Source: Lysobacter sp. ISL-50
Lineage (GTDB): Bacteria; Pseudomonadota; Gammaproteobacteria; Xanthomonadales; Xanthomonadaceae
NCBI RefSeq assembly: GCF_018612875.1
Contig: NZ_JAGGRI010000011.1
Span: 1-64,000, forward strand
Length of the DNA stretch: 64,000 bases
Direction: 5' to 3'
Position 1 is the first letter of the stretch, and each line of letters begins with the position of its first letter. Positions 27,014 to 38,197 of this stretch are shown here, piece by piece. A program made the position numbers and the translations under genes. The notes beneath the pieces are model-generated. The model saw only the letters and a list, made by a program, of their open reading frames with translations. It made no database searches and had not been told where the DNA came from.

Positions 27014-28342
27014 ATGCAGTTTGATACAGCCATCGTTGGCGGCGGATTCGCCGGACTTGCCGCGGCATACGAGTTGGCCCGGAACGGAAAGCGCGTCGTG
27101 GTTCTGGAACGCGACGACGCCGTGGGCGGCCTCGCCGGCGGCTTCGATATCGGCGGACACGTTCTGGAGAAGTTCTATCACCACTGGTTCAACAACGACA
27201 AGCACATCCTCGAACTGATCGAGGAGCTTGGAGAGAACGGAAACGTTCTCCTGCGCCCTACTCGAACCGGCATGTACTACGCCGACCAGTTCTTCCGCTT
27301 GAGCACGCCGCTCGACCTGCTGCGCTTCAAGGCCCTGCCCTTCCTCGACCGCATCCGCCTGGGCGTGGCGGTGCTGCGCGCCCGCTCGGTGAAAGATTGG
27401 TCCAAGTTGGAGCACCTGAGCGCCAAGGAATGGCTGATCGACCTGTGCGGCCAGCGCGCCTACGACGTGGTCTGGGACCCGCTGCTGACCGGCAAGTTCG
27501 GCGCCGTAGCCGAAGACGTGTCGGCGGTATGGTTCTGGAAGAAGCTGGTCCTGCGAGGCGGCAGCCGCAGCAGTTCCGGCGATGAAGTGCTGGCGTACTA
27601 CAAGGGCGGCTTCGCGGCGCTCGCCGAACGTCTCGAACAGGAAATCAAAAAGCTCGGGGGCGAAGTGCGATTGCGCACCCCGGCCCTGCGTGTCGTCGCG
27701 GGCGCCGATGGACGCGCTGCCGGCGTCGAAACCGCCGAGGGCATGATCGAGGCCGACAACGTCGTACTTACCACTGCGCTGCCAGTTACGGCGGACCTGA
27801 TCGAGGCGATCGCTCCGGCGGCGTATGTCGAATCCCTGCGCAGAATCCGCTATCTCTCGAACGTCTGCCTTGTGCTTGCGCTGAATCGAAGCCTGTCGGA
27901 AACCTACTGGCTGAACGTCAACGACCCGGGTTTTCCGTTCGTGGGAGTGATCGAGCACACCAACTTCGAGCCGCCGTCGTCCTACGGCGGCCACCACATC
28001 GTGTATCTGTCGAAGTATCTGCCGCCTTCGGATCCGATGTACACGATGAGCGCGGACGAAATGCTGGAGTTCTCCATCCCCCATATCCAGCGCATGTTCC
28101 CCGACTTCAAGCGCGAATGGATAGATCAGCACTACGTCTGGCGCGCGGATTACGCGCAGCCGATCGCGGAAAAGAACTACTCCGCGCTCGTGCCCGGCAA
28201 TGCGACCCCGCTGCCCAACGTATTCGTCACCACGATGGCGCAGGTGTACCCCGAGGATCGGGGCACGAACTACGCCGTCCGCGAGGGCAGGCAACTCGCA
28301 CGCAAGCTCCTGGGTGAACCGGGCGCGACGCCTCAAGGATGA
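27014..28342 (+). CDS. FAD-dependent oxidoreductase (protoporphyrinogen-oxidase-like) of the polysaccharide locus
   Basis: A 442-residue flavoprotein. The N-terminal FAD motif is AIVGGGFAGLAAAYEL followed by VVLERDDAVGGLAGGF. The rest fits the COG1232 / amine-oxidase superfamily, which also resembles UDP-galactopyranose mutases. It is coupled to the following membrane glycosyltransferase-like gene by an ATGA overlap (28339-28342) and follows gtrA by 25 bases. A heme role is unlikely in this context; oxidation or isomerisation of a lipid-linked sugar is a possible job, by inference from neighbours only. Confidence 0.8.
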   Translation: MQFDTAIVGGGFAGLAAAYELARNGKRVVVLERDDAVGGLAGGFDIGGHVLEKFYHHWFNNDKHILELIEELGENGNVLLRPTRTGMYYADQFFRLSTPLDLLRFKALPFLDRIRLGVAVLRARSVKDWSKLEHLSAKEWLIDLCGQRAYDVVWDPLLTGKFGAVAEDVSAVWFWKKLVLRGGSRSSSGDEVLAYYKGGFAALAERLEQEIKKLGGEVRLRTPALRVVAGADGRAAGVETAEGMIEADNVVLTTALPVTADLIEAIAPAAYVESLRRIRYLSNVCLVLALNRSLSETYWLNVNDPGFPFVGVIEHTNFEPPSSYGGHHIVYLSKYLPPSDPMYTMSADEMLEFSIPHIQRMFPDFKREWIDQHYVWRADYAQPIAEKNYSALVPGNATPLPNVFVTTMAQVYPEDRGTNYAVREGRQLARKLLGEPGATPQG

Positions 28343-30369
28343 GCTCGCCCCCTATGGACAATGCGACTGCGGCCCGGAATCGATGGGCCGGCTTCGCATG
28401 GCCCCTCGTCGGCGCCGTCGGCGCCGCGATCGTGCTGGCCGTGCTCGTGGCCCAGCCGGCTTGGAGGTTCGGCGACGGCGCCGAGTACTACGCGCTTTAC
28501 CTGGCCATTTTGGAACACGGACGGCCGTTCATGATCGAAGGAGCGTGGCGCGACTACGCCGCGCTCGCGGGCGACGGATCCATCGCGTCCATGGTCGATA
28601 CCGCCAGACTGCGCGCTGCCTTCCCGGTACTGGCGGACGCGCACACCGCCGATTTCAACCATTTCTGGTTCTATCCCGCGCTTGCTGCGGGCATAGCGGC
28701 CGCGCTGAAACTGGTCGGACTGAACCTGGCGCCGCATACCGCCTTCCTTACGTTGCACGCCCTTTTGTTCGGCGCCACGCTGACACTGGCCGGGCGACTG
28801 CATGGCGTGCGCGGCGCCGCGGCAACGGCATTGCTGTTCGCGGCTTCGCCCGTACTGTGGTTCGCGGCGAAGGTGCACACGGAGTTCTTTACCGTCGCAC
28901 TGGTACTGCAGACCTTCATCCTGGTGAGCCGCGGCAAGCTCTTGTACGCGGCGCTGCCCATCGCCGTTGCCTCTACGCAGAACATCAGCCTCGCCGCTAC
29001 CGCTTGGGCCCTGATCGCTTTCGGTCTGCTCGGCAATCGCCTTTTCAATCGTTCGACCGGCGTTTGCGAATGGGTCGCGGCCGCGCTCGCCTTGGCCGCG
29101 ACGGCGCTGCATCCGCTCTACTATCTCTATCGCCACGGCGTCGTCACCCCGCAACTGAAGGCGGGTGGCGCCGTGGTCGGCGGCAATGCCAATCAGTTGC
29201 TGGCGGTATTGATCGACCCGGACATCGGGCTGTTCCCTAACTGGTGGTTCGGAACCTTCATCCTCGTCGCAGGCCTGGCGCTTGCACTGCGCTATCGACC
29301 GAGCTTGAAGTTCGTCTACACGGCGATCGCGGCGATATACCTGATCACCAACCTGTTCGCCCAGGCATCTACCGTCAACCTCAATTCCGGTTCGATCGAT
29401 CTGTCGCGTTATGCGCTGTGGTACGTGCCGATCTTCTACGCACCGCTGGTTTGGCTCATCGCTGAATCGACCCGAAGGCCGATCCGCTGGCTGCTAGCGC
29501 TCGTGATGACCGCTGTCGCCGCGCCCCTGGTCGCCTGGAATCTGAGCTGGTATTGGCCGCCTCAGTACGATCGCTATACCGAGCCGAGCATCGTCTCGCA
29601 GATGCTGCAGTCGAGATTCCCCGACCTGTACGATCCGCCGCCGGAAATCTTCATCGAGCGCAACTCCGGCCATAGCGAAATCGATATTCCGCTCGCCGCT
29701 ATCGCCGGCCCGGGCTGCCGAAAACTGTATATCCCTGCAGAATTGCTCGGCGCCAAGGCGATGAAAATAGCATCGCGGCACCACTGCAATTTCGACGACG
29801 ATCGGGTAGCGGCCCTGGTCGCGGACAAATTGGCCGAACGTCCGCGGCAGGACGCGGTCAAGGGCATATACATACGTTTGAGTGAAACCGACGCCGAGCG
29901 TCTACGGCTGAAATTTGGCGTCGGACGAATCGTCTTCGGCGCTGAAGCGAAAGGCAGCGCGACGCTGAGCGCTGGCTGGAGCGCTCCGGAAGCTTGGGGC
30001 ACGTGGTCCAACTCGGCGCGCCCCAGGATCGAGATTAATGTCGCGGATTGTGGCTCGGATGTACTGCATGCCACGATCAGCGCGCGCGGATTCGCGATCC
30101 CACAGAACCCGCGCGTCGTCGCGGCGGTGCAGGTCGCCGGGCGCAAAGTGGGCGCCTACGATTTCACCGTGGACAGCGCCGGCCCCAAGCAATTGCAGTT
30201 CGAGTTTTCCTGCGCTGACGCGCGCCGCTTGGGGAACGTGCTCGCGTTGGATTTCGATATCACCGGCGCGGTCACCCCGTCTTCGCTGCGGCTCGGTCCT
30301 GATACCCGCCTGCTCGGCATAGGCGTGGAGTGGATTGAGCTCACCCGCCATCCGGCGGCGGCGCACTGA
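28339..30369 (+). CDS. GT-C-like polytopic membrane protein with C-terminal beta domain
   Basis: A 676-residue protein. Residues 20-410 hold about ten membrane helices, with an acidic first periplasmic loop (FGDGAEYYALYLAI) as in GT-C glycosyltransferases that use lipid-linked donors. The C-terminal ~250 residues are soluble and end in a beta-rich domain with GWSAPEAWGTWSNSARPRI and DTRLLGIGVEWIELT, a pattern I associate with DUF7024-type domains in glycan loci. As last gene after GtrB and GtrA it is the candidate transferase acting on the O-antigen in the periplasm. The GT-C assignment is from topology and context. Confidence 0.7.
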   Translation: MSSPPMDNATAARNRWAGFAWPLVGAVGAAIVLAVLVAQPAWRFGDGAEYYALYLAILEHGRPFMIEGAWRDYAALAGDGSIASMVDTARLRAAFPVLADAHTADFNHFWFYPALAAGIAAALKLVGLNLAPHTAFLTLHALLFGATLTLAGRLHGVRGAAATALLFAASPVLWFAAKVHTEFFTVALVLQTFILVSRGKLLYAALPIAVASTQNISLAATAWALIAFGLLGNRLFNRSTGVCEWVAAALALAATALHPLYYLYRHGVVTPQLKAGGAVVGGNANQLLAVLIDPDIGLFPNWWFGTFILVAGLALALRYRPSLKFVYTAIAAIYLITNLFAQASTVNLNSGSIDLSRYALWYVPIFYAPLVWLIAESTRRPIRWLLALVMTAVAAPLVAWNLSWYWPPQYDRYTEPSIVSQMLQSRFPDLYDPPPEIFIERNSGHSEIDIPLAAIAGPGCRKLYIPAELLGAKAMKIASRHHCNFDDDRVAALVADKLAERPRQDAVKGIYIRLSETDAERLRLKFGVGRIVFGAEAKGSATLSAGWSAPEAWGTWSNSARPRIEINVADCGSDVLHATISARGFAIPQNPRVVAAVQVAGRKVGAYDFTVDSAGPKQLQFEFSCADARRLGNVLALDFDITGAVTPSSLRLGPDTRLLGIGVEWIELTRHPAAAH

Positions 30370-30593
30370 TAACGCGAGCGACCGGCTTTGCCCGGTTGCG
30401 CGGTGCCACCGAAGCCAACGACGATCCCGCCGGCCTCGACTGCCGGAACAGACGAGCCCGGCAGAATCTGCCTTCCGTTGCGAATGGCGAATCGAATGGA
30501 GCGAAGCAGGCCGCCCGGTGGGCGGCCCCTGTGTGTGCGGTAGTCGGCAAATGCCGACGCAAGCGCGCGCCGGACTCTTCCGGTTGCCTGCGC

Positions 30594-32165
30594 CTAGACC
30601 GCTTTCTTCCTGAACACCTTCACCATGCCCCGCAGCAGCAATTCTTCGCGGCTGAACCCCAGCGACAAACAGTGCTGGAAATTCTCGTGCGATTCGCTGC
30701 CGGGCACGACGCAACCGCTCCATTCGCCTTCGTGCAGATACTCCACCTCGCCGCGGATCGACGCGAACAATTCGCGGTAGAAGGAAAGACGGCGCCGATT
30801 CATGGCATGCACGTACTCCTGCCCTTCTTCGTCCGAGCCGCCCGCCTGCTTCATCATTTCCACGAACTGCCCGTCGTCGCTGATCAGGTGCTGCCAGGGC
30901 CGGGGAACGCGATGTTGGAAGTGGCTGCCGAAATCGCACGTCCAGATCGGGTCGAAAGTGAGATAGGCCATCCCACCGGGCTTGAGCACGCGCACGATCT
31001 CGCGCAGGGCCGCGGCCGGATCGGGAATGTGCTCGAAGGCGTTGAAAGACAAGACCACGTCGAACAGATCGTCGCGATAGATCGTGCTCATCGCGTCGAC
31101 GGCGTGGAACTCGAAGCGTTCGACCGGGAAATCGTGGCCGTGGCGCAGGACCTTCTCTTTCACCAGCTTCACCAGCTCACCGCCGAAGCGCGCGTTCTGA
31201 TCGAAGTAGTCGGTGCAGTAGATGCGTCTCACATCGTTGGCCAACAACGCACTGTGGCCGCCGGCACCGCCGCCCACGTCCAGCGCCAGTCCATCGGCGG
31301 GAAGCGTTACGCCCAGCGATCCCAGCAATTGCCGCATGCGCTCGACATCGGCCAAATGCTCGGCGACGTCCGCGGCCTCGGAATAACCTCCGCTGGCGGC
31401 CTCGGGCTGAGCTGGCTGATCCGGGGTTTCGTTATCCGTTGCGGTCACCGGTAATTTCCCCGCGGGCAAATAGAACGTATTGGTTGTCGCGCCATGAAAC
31501 GGATTCATCGCGCCGTCGTCCCAGCGGAACGGCCGATAGCCGAGTTCGCTCAGCAACTCGGTCACGTTGTGCCAATCGCTGTTCTCCACCAACAGCACCG
31601 GCTGGAACTCGACAATCGTCCGCAACAGGCCGCGGATCGCCGACGCCTCGAAACCTTCGACATCCACCTTGATCAGGTCGGGGCGCAGCGCGCAATCGTC
31701 GCCGCGCTCGACCGGCACACGCATCTGCAACAGTTCCGGCGCCTGGCCGCCGCGCGCGAGATACTTTTCGCGCACCCACGGCTTGTCGAACTGGCTCGGG
31801 TCGAAAGTGGATTCCTCAAGAAACACCTGGCCGCCCGAGGACGGTACATGCAGGATCAGTTCGCCGGCCTGCGTACCCAGCGCCGAACGATGCACATGCA
31901 CCGCCCCGCCGGATTCCTGCGCGACCCGCTCCAGCCCCGGCCACAGCTTCGGATTGGCCTCGAAGGAGTGGATTTCCACGGTCTCGCCGAGGACCGCCCT
32001 GACCGAAGCGATGGTCTGCCCACCGTTGGCCCCGATGTCCAGCACCGTGCGGATCGTCCGCAGATGACTGTTGATCCAGGCCAGCGCCTGGAAATCAGGG
32101 TCGTGTACCTCCTTGTTCCGGAGCTGATGAATCACCCTTCCGTGCAACGCTTCGATTTCGCTCAC
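30594..32165 (-). CDS. Two-domain protein: FkbM-type methyltransferase fused to a class I SAM methyltransferase
   Basis: A 523-residue protein. The first half (about 1-235) is FkbM-like: TVLDIGANGGQTIASV binds SAM, with LIKVDVEGFEASAIRGL. The second half (about 285-523) is a separate class I domain with LALDVGGGAGGHSALLA, FDVVLSFNAFEHIPDP and LREIVRVLKPGGMAYL. It probably methylates two positions of the surface glycan. The start is GTG 32165, giving a 71-base overlap with the upstream glycosyltransferase gene; a later start is not evident. It is the last gene of the leftward block. Confidence 0.85.
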   Translation of the reverse strand: MSEIEALHGRVIHQLRNKEVHDPDFQALAWINSHLRTIRTVLDIGANGGQTIASVRAVLGETVEIHSFEANPKLWPGLERVAQESGGAVHVHRSALGTQAGELILHVPSSGGQVFLEESTFDPSQFDKPWVREKYLARGGQAPELLQMRVPVERGDDCALRPDLIKVDVEGFEASAIRGLLRTIVEFQPVLLVENSDWHNVTELLSELGYRPFRWDDGAMNPFHGATTNTFYLPAGKLPVTATDNETPDQPAQPEAASGGYSEAADVAEHLADVERMRQLLGSLGVTLPADGLALDVGGGAGGHSALLANDVRRIYCTDYFDQNARFGGELVKLVKEKVLRHGHDFPVERFEFHAVDAMSTIYRDDLFDVVLSFNAFEHIPDPAAALREIVRVLKPGGMAYLTFDPIWTCDFGSHFQHRVPRPWQHLISDDGQFVEMMKQAGGSDEEGQEYVHAMNRRRLSFYRELFASIRGEVEYLHEGEWSGCVVPGSESHENFQHCLSLGFSREELLLRGMVKVFRKKAV

Positions 32166-35100
32166 TTGCCACCCCCAAAATGATCTGTCGCAGATGGTCC
32201 GCCAAAGCCGCCCAACTGTATCCCTGTGCCGTGTCGATTCCCGCTGTGCCGTGCCGATCGGCCAGCGCCCGGTCGCCGAGGTAACGCTCGATCGCGGCGG
32301 CCACGTCGTCGAAGTTGTCGGCCAGATAACCGTTCTCGCCGTCGCGCACCAACTCGGTGAACGCCACGGTCGAGCTGCGCGCGATCACCGGGCGTTTCGC
32401 CATCCACGACTCGAGCAACACGATTCCGAAACTCTCGCTCTCGCTCATATTCGCCAGACACAACGAATCGGCCAGCGCTCCGATCACCACATCGCGCGAC
32501 TGCGCGCCGTAGTAGTGAACACCGGCGCCCTGCAGGGGCAGGCCGTCGTCGTCGGGTCCGATCAGCACCACGTCCAGATCGTGCCCGGCCCGGCGCAGCT
32601 TTTCGCAGGCCTGCACGATCATGCGGTAATGCTTGGCGCCGGTCTTGCGGCCCAGGACCAGTACGAACGGGCGCTCGCCGCGGTGCAGGCGACGGAAGGC
32701 CTCGCGACCGCGGGCGACCGATTCGTCCGAGAAATCCTCGGTCGTCAAGCCGCCGCCGGGCAACGCCACCGACCGCTCGCAAACCCGGTCGAAGAACGCG
32801 GCCTTGCTCGCGGCCGGCGCCGCGACGACCGCGTCGGCGCGCGCGAACGCGTCGTAGAAATCGCGCCAGTGGTAATAGCGGTCTTCCATGTGGAAGTGCG
32901 GCAATACGACCGTGGCCAGACCGTTGACCGCGCCCGTGCGCACGCCCAGGACCGAGCTGGCGAACGGAACGCCTTGAGCCAGGATCACGTCGTAGTTGGC
33001 GGCGTTCTGGTCGAGCCAACGCTCCATCGCACGGCTGTGCGGGCCGCGGATACGGCAGAAACGACGGTCGATGTCGCGCGGACGGCGCTTGACGACTTCG
33101 ATCAGCTTGGCCACCCAGCGTTCGGGCAGGTTGGCGCGGGCGCGCTCTTCCATGCCTTGGCGCAAATCGATCTCGACGCTGCCGTCCGTCCCGATCAGTT
33201 CGATCGAGGAGACGATGTAAGCCAGTTCACGCGCGTCCTCGCTGCTGTCCATCACCGCCGAGGCGCGCAATTCCAACAGCTCGCCCGTCGCAGGCAGCGC
33301 CTGCTGGAACGAGAATTTGCCGGACAAACTCTTCACGGCCGATTCGGCGCCGCCGACCCGCATCGATACTTGCACAGGCTGCAGCGCGAGACCCGAGACC
33401 CGGACCGACTCGATCCCGGCGGGCAATTTCACCTGAGCGATCCGCCCGGCCCAGCGCACGATCCGGCCGTCGCTGTTCTCCGGGAAATTCCAGCCGCCGA
33501 GCAGGCCTACGCCAAGCTCTTGCGCCAGGTCCGCGCCGATCAGCAACGATTCCTTCATCCAGGCTGTTTGCAGAACGGCCGCGTCGTCGAAACGGTCTTG
33601 CGGCGGCGGATCGGTCGGAAACAACCGCACCTGTCCGCGCAACGCCGGAACGCCATCGTGCGCCGAAGGCGGCTCGTAGTCGGCGGAGAAATGCAGGCGA
33701 TCGTGGATCGCCCCCACGGCCGGCGCCACCACGTCGATCTGCAGGTCCTCGCTCTTGTCCAACTCGCGCAGGACGTTGAGCAAAAAAGTCTCGGCGCCGC
33801 CGCGCGCGGGCTCGCCGAAGCGGTAAGTCAGCACCAGCACCCGGCACGGCCCGTCGCGGCCGATCAGACGACGCAGCTCCCGGCGCATGCGCCCGCCCAG
33901 GATGCGCCAGTCCAGGTGCGAGGCCACGTAGTCGGTCGCTTCCGCGGACAGGCGCGCGCTCAACTCGACGTCGTCGCACAGCTTGGGAATCCAGTCGCTC
34001 ATCGCTTCCGGATTCGTCTCGATGTAATGCGTACCGGCTTGCAGTCCCGGGAAACCGCGCGCGCCGACCGCCGAACTGAGCAACGGCAATCCGGCGGCGA
34101 GGAAATCCGGCACCTTGAGGCTGGAGCCGCCGCCCTCGAACAGCGGATTGACCGCGATGTCGGCGATCGCGAACAACGCCTCCTTGTCGGACTGACTCAA
34201 AAAGCCGAGCAAGGCCACATTGGGCGGCAACGCCGCGACATTGATCGCTTCGCACACCGAGCCGACCAAGGCGAAATTCACCTGCGGATTGCGCGCGGCC
34301 AGTTCGTCGATGATGAACTGCGCGGCGCGCGCGTTCGGCGGATGCGCGCTACCGACGAACACCGCCAGCGGCGGCAGATTCCGCGCGCGATCGGACGGCC
34401 GCAGTCCGGCGCGATGCACTTGCGGCATACGCACGCCGTTTTCGACCGTGAGCACCTGCGAGAGGCCGTAACGCTCACGGAAACGCGCGGTATCGCTATC
34501 GCTGACGCACAGGACCAGATCCGCGCGCTCGGCCATCTCGCGCTCCAACCGCTCGGTCAGCTCGATCCACTGGCCGCCGTCGTCGCGCGCCGCCAACAGC
34601 TCGCGCTTGAGCTCGATCTCGACGTTCTGCGATGAATGCACGATCGGCATGCCCTGCGGGACCAGCCCGAGCAGCGGCGCCAGAAAGCATTGTTCGAAAC
34701 TCACCACGGCCGCGGTCGCGATTTCCTCGCGAAACGCCGCGACCATCGCCGGGTTGTCCAGGCAGTGCTTGGCCGCGACCAGATCGGCCACCGACACGCT
34801 TTGCCCCTTCAGCGACTGAATATCCTCGCGCCGGTGCTCGGCGGTCTTGGGCACGGAGCGCTGCAGCACACCGGGCGCGATCGCGCGCCGGATCTCGGCA
34901 TCGCCGTTGTTGAAGCACAGCAACGTCACGTCGAACTCGCGTCCGGCTTCAGTGAGCAACTCCTTGATCCGCACCTGACCGCCGCCCGCGGCCTGATGCA
35001 CTTCGTAGTCGCAGACCGCGAGGATGCGCTTGCGGCCGGCCGCGCCGGCCGGCGCAGCCAGAACCTGCTGGATCGACGCGACCGTGTTCTTGGCTATACC

Positions 35101-36231
35101 CGCCCAGGTATAGCGCGCGTCGGCGAACTGCGCGCCGCGCGCGCCCAGCGCACTCGCGGCCTCGGCGTCGTCGAGCACTTCGCGCAAGGCCGCCGCGAAA
35201 TCATCGAGCTCGCTGATCCGGGCTTGCACGCCCGGCTCGATGTCCAATCCGCGCGCGCCGACCGGGGTGGACACCACCGGCGCTGCGTGCCCCATGTAGT
35301 CGAGCATCTTGAGATTGGTACCGGCGCCGTGACGCAGCGGATTGATCGCCGCGCCGCAGCGCCAGAGCAAATCGTCCTTCTGCGCCGCGTCGACGAATCC
35401 CAACAGTTTTACGTTGGGCGGCACCGGCTGGGTATAGGCCTGACACACCGCGCCGAGCACGTAGAAGGTGACATCGCTCAGCGCCGGCGCCAGATCCTTG
35501 GCGATGTACTCCAATGCATTGATGTTGGGCGGATGCGCACTGCCCAGGAACAGCGCCGAACGCTCGCGCCGCGGCGCGGGATCGGGCCCGGCTTCGGGCT
35601 CGAAACCGTTGGGCGCAAGGAAAATCCGCTCACGCGCAAACCCGAAGGTGTCCGCGAACTCGTTTCGCTCCTCCTCGCTAATCGCCAGCACCGCGGAACT
35701 GCAGGCGATCATCCGGGCTTCCAGGTCGCGGATGAACGCCGCTCCGCGCTGGCCGATCTCGCCATGGAACATCTGCTCGGCGAGCCGGTACTCGACGTTG
35801 TACGCGTTGTAGACGCGCAACTTGCCGTCGCTGCCGGCGCCCCGGTCGTACGGCAGGGTGAACGGCGATTCGTGCACGATCAAATCGGCCGCCGCGACCA
35901 GCCGCCCCATTTGCCGGCCGAGTTCGGTGTCGAATTCGCCCGCCAATGCCAGCGCCAGGCCGGAGCATTCCGGCCCGATCTGCTCGGAGTCGAGCTTCCA
36001 GTGGATCTGATCGGCCTCGCGCGGCTTGGGTACGCGGATCTCGCGGAAAGACGGCGAGTGCACGATGGTTTCGACCTTGGCGTCGGCGTAGGTCGCCGAC
36101 AGCAAGGTCACGTCGAAGACGTCACTAAGATGGCGGTACAACATGTAATAGCGCTGCTCACCGCCGCTGCGCGGCGGTACGAACGCGGGGAAAAAATTGA
36201 TCGCCAGTAACTTGTGTCGCTTCTGAGCCAT
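32095..36231 (-). CDS. Large three-module glycosyltransferase (GT4-like)
   Basis: A 1378-residue cytoplasmic protein with three GT-B modules. Module 1 (about 1-400) and module 2 (about 405-795) are related to each other: both carry GSAHPPN and PPNVxLLGF, with GAGTNLKMLDYMGHAAP in one and GGGSSLKVPDFLAAGLP in the other. Module 3 (about 800-1350) has an N-domain (YRFGEPARGGAETFLLNVL), an inserted beta-rich region (about 910-1020, GGWNFPENSDGR) and a C-domain with LGRKTGAKHYRMIVQACEKL and ESESFGIVLLESWMAKRP. It probably adds several sugars of the O-chain or its adaptor. Confidence 0.88.
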   Translation of the reverse strand: MAQKRHKLLAINFFPAFVPPRSGGEQRYYMLYRHLSDVFDVTLLSATYADAKVETIVHSPSFREIRVPKPREADQIHWKLDSEQIGPECSGLALALAGEFDTELGRQMGRLVAAADLIVHESPFTLPYDRGAGSDGKLRVYNAYNVEYRLAEQMFHGEIGQRGAAFIRDLEARMIACSSAVLAISEEERNEFADTFGFARERIFLAPNGFEPEAGPDPAPRRERSALFLGSAHPPNINALEYIAKDLAPALSDVTFYVLGAVCQAYTQPVPPNVKLLGFVDAAQKDDLLWRCGAAINPLRHGAGTNLKMLDYMGHAAPVVSTPVGARGLDIEPGVQARISELDDFAAALREVLDDAEAASALGARGAQFADARYTWAGIAKNTVASIQQVLAAPAGAAGRKRILAVCDYEVHQAAGGGQVRIKELLTEAGREFDVTLLCFNNGDAEIRRAIAPGVLQRSVPKTAEHRREDIQSLKGQSVSVADLVAAKHCLDNPAMVAAFREEIATAAVVSFEQCFLAPLLGLVPQGMPIVHSSQNVEIELKRELLAARDDGGQWIELTERLEREMAERADLVLCVSDSDTARFRERYGLSQVLTVENGVRMPQVHRAGLRPSDRARNLPPLAVFVGSAHPPNARAAQFIIDELAARNPQVNFALVGSVCEAINVAALPPNVALLGFLSQSDKEALFAIADIAVNPLFEGGGSSLKVPDFLAAGLPLLSSAVGARGFPGLQAGTHYIETNPEAMSDWIPKLCDDVELSARLSAEATDYVASHLDWRILGGRMRRELRRLIGRDGPCRVLVLTYRFGEPARGGAETFLLNVLRELDKSEDLQIDVVAPAVGAIHDRLHFSADYEPPSAHDGVPALRGQVRLFPTDPPPQDRFDDAAVLQTAWMKESLLIGADLAQELGVGLLGGWNFPENSDGRIVRWAGRIAQVKLPAGIESVRVSGLALQPVQVSMRVGGAESAVKSLSGKFSFQQALPATGELLELRASAVMDSSEDARELAYIVSSIELIGTDGSVEIDLRQGMEERARANLPERWVAKLIEVVKRRPRDIDRRFCRIRGPHSRAMERWLDQNAANYDVILAQGVPFASSVLGVRTGAVNGLATVVLPHFHMEDRYYHWRDFYDAFARADAVVAAPAASKAAFFDRVCERSVALPGGGLTTEDFSDESVARGREAFRRLHRGERPFVLVLGRKTGAKHYRMIVQACEKLRRAGHDLDVVLIGPDDDGLPLQGAGVHYYGAQSRDVVIGALADSLCLANMSESESFGIVLLESWMAKRPVIARSSTVAFTELVRDGENGYLADNFDDVAAAIERYLGDRALADRHGTAGIDTAQGYSWAALADHLRQIILGVASERNRSVARKGDSSAPEQGGTRP

Positions 36232-36290
36232 TTCCGAGTCCGGTCAGTCCTTTGTTTTAGGCCGGTCCCGATCGGGACCGGCGTGTTGCC

Positions 36291-38193
<1,903 letters not shown>

Positions 38194-38197
<4 letters not shown>

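Noticed and set aside
32194-34635. 813-codon open frame opposite the three-module glycosyltransferase gene
   Set aside because: Antisense shadow; no motif, no ribosome-binding site.
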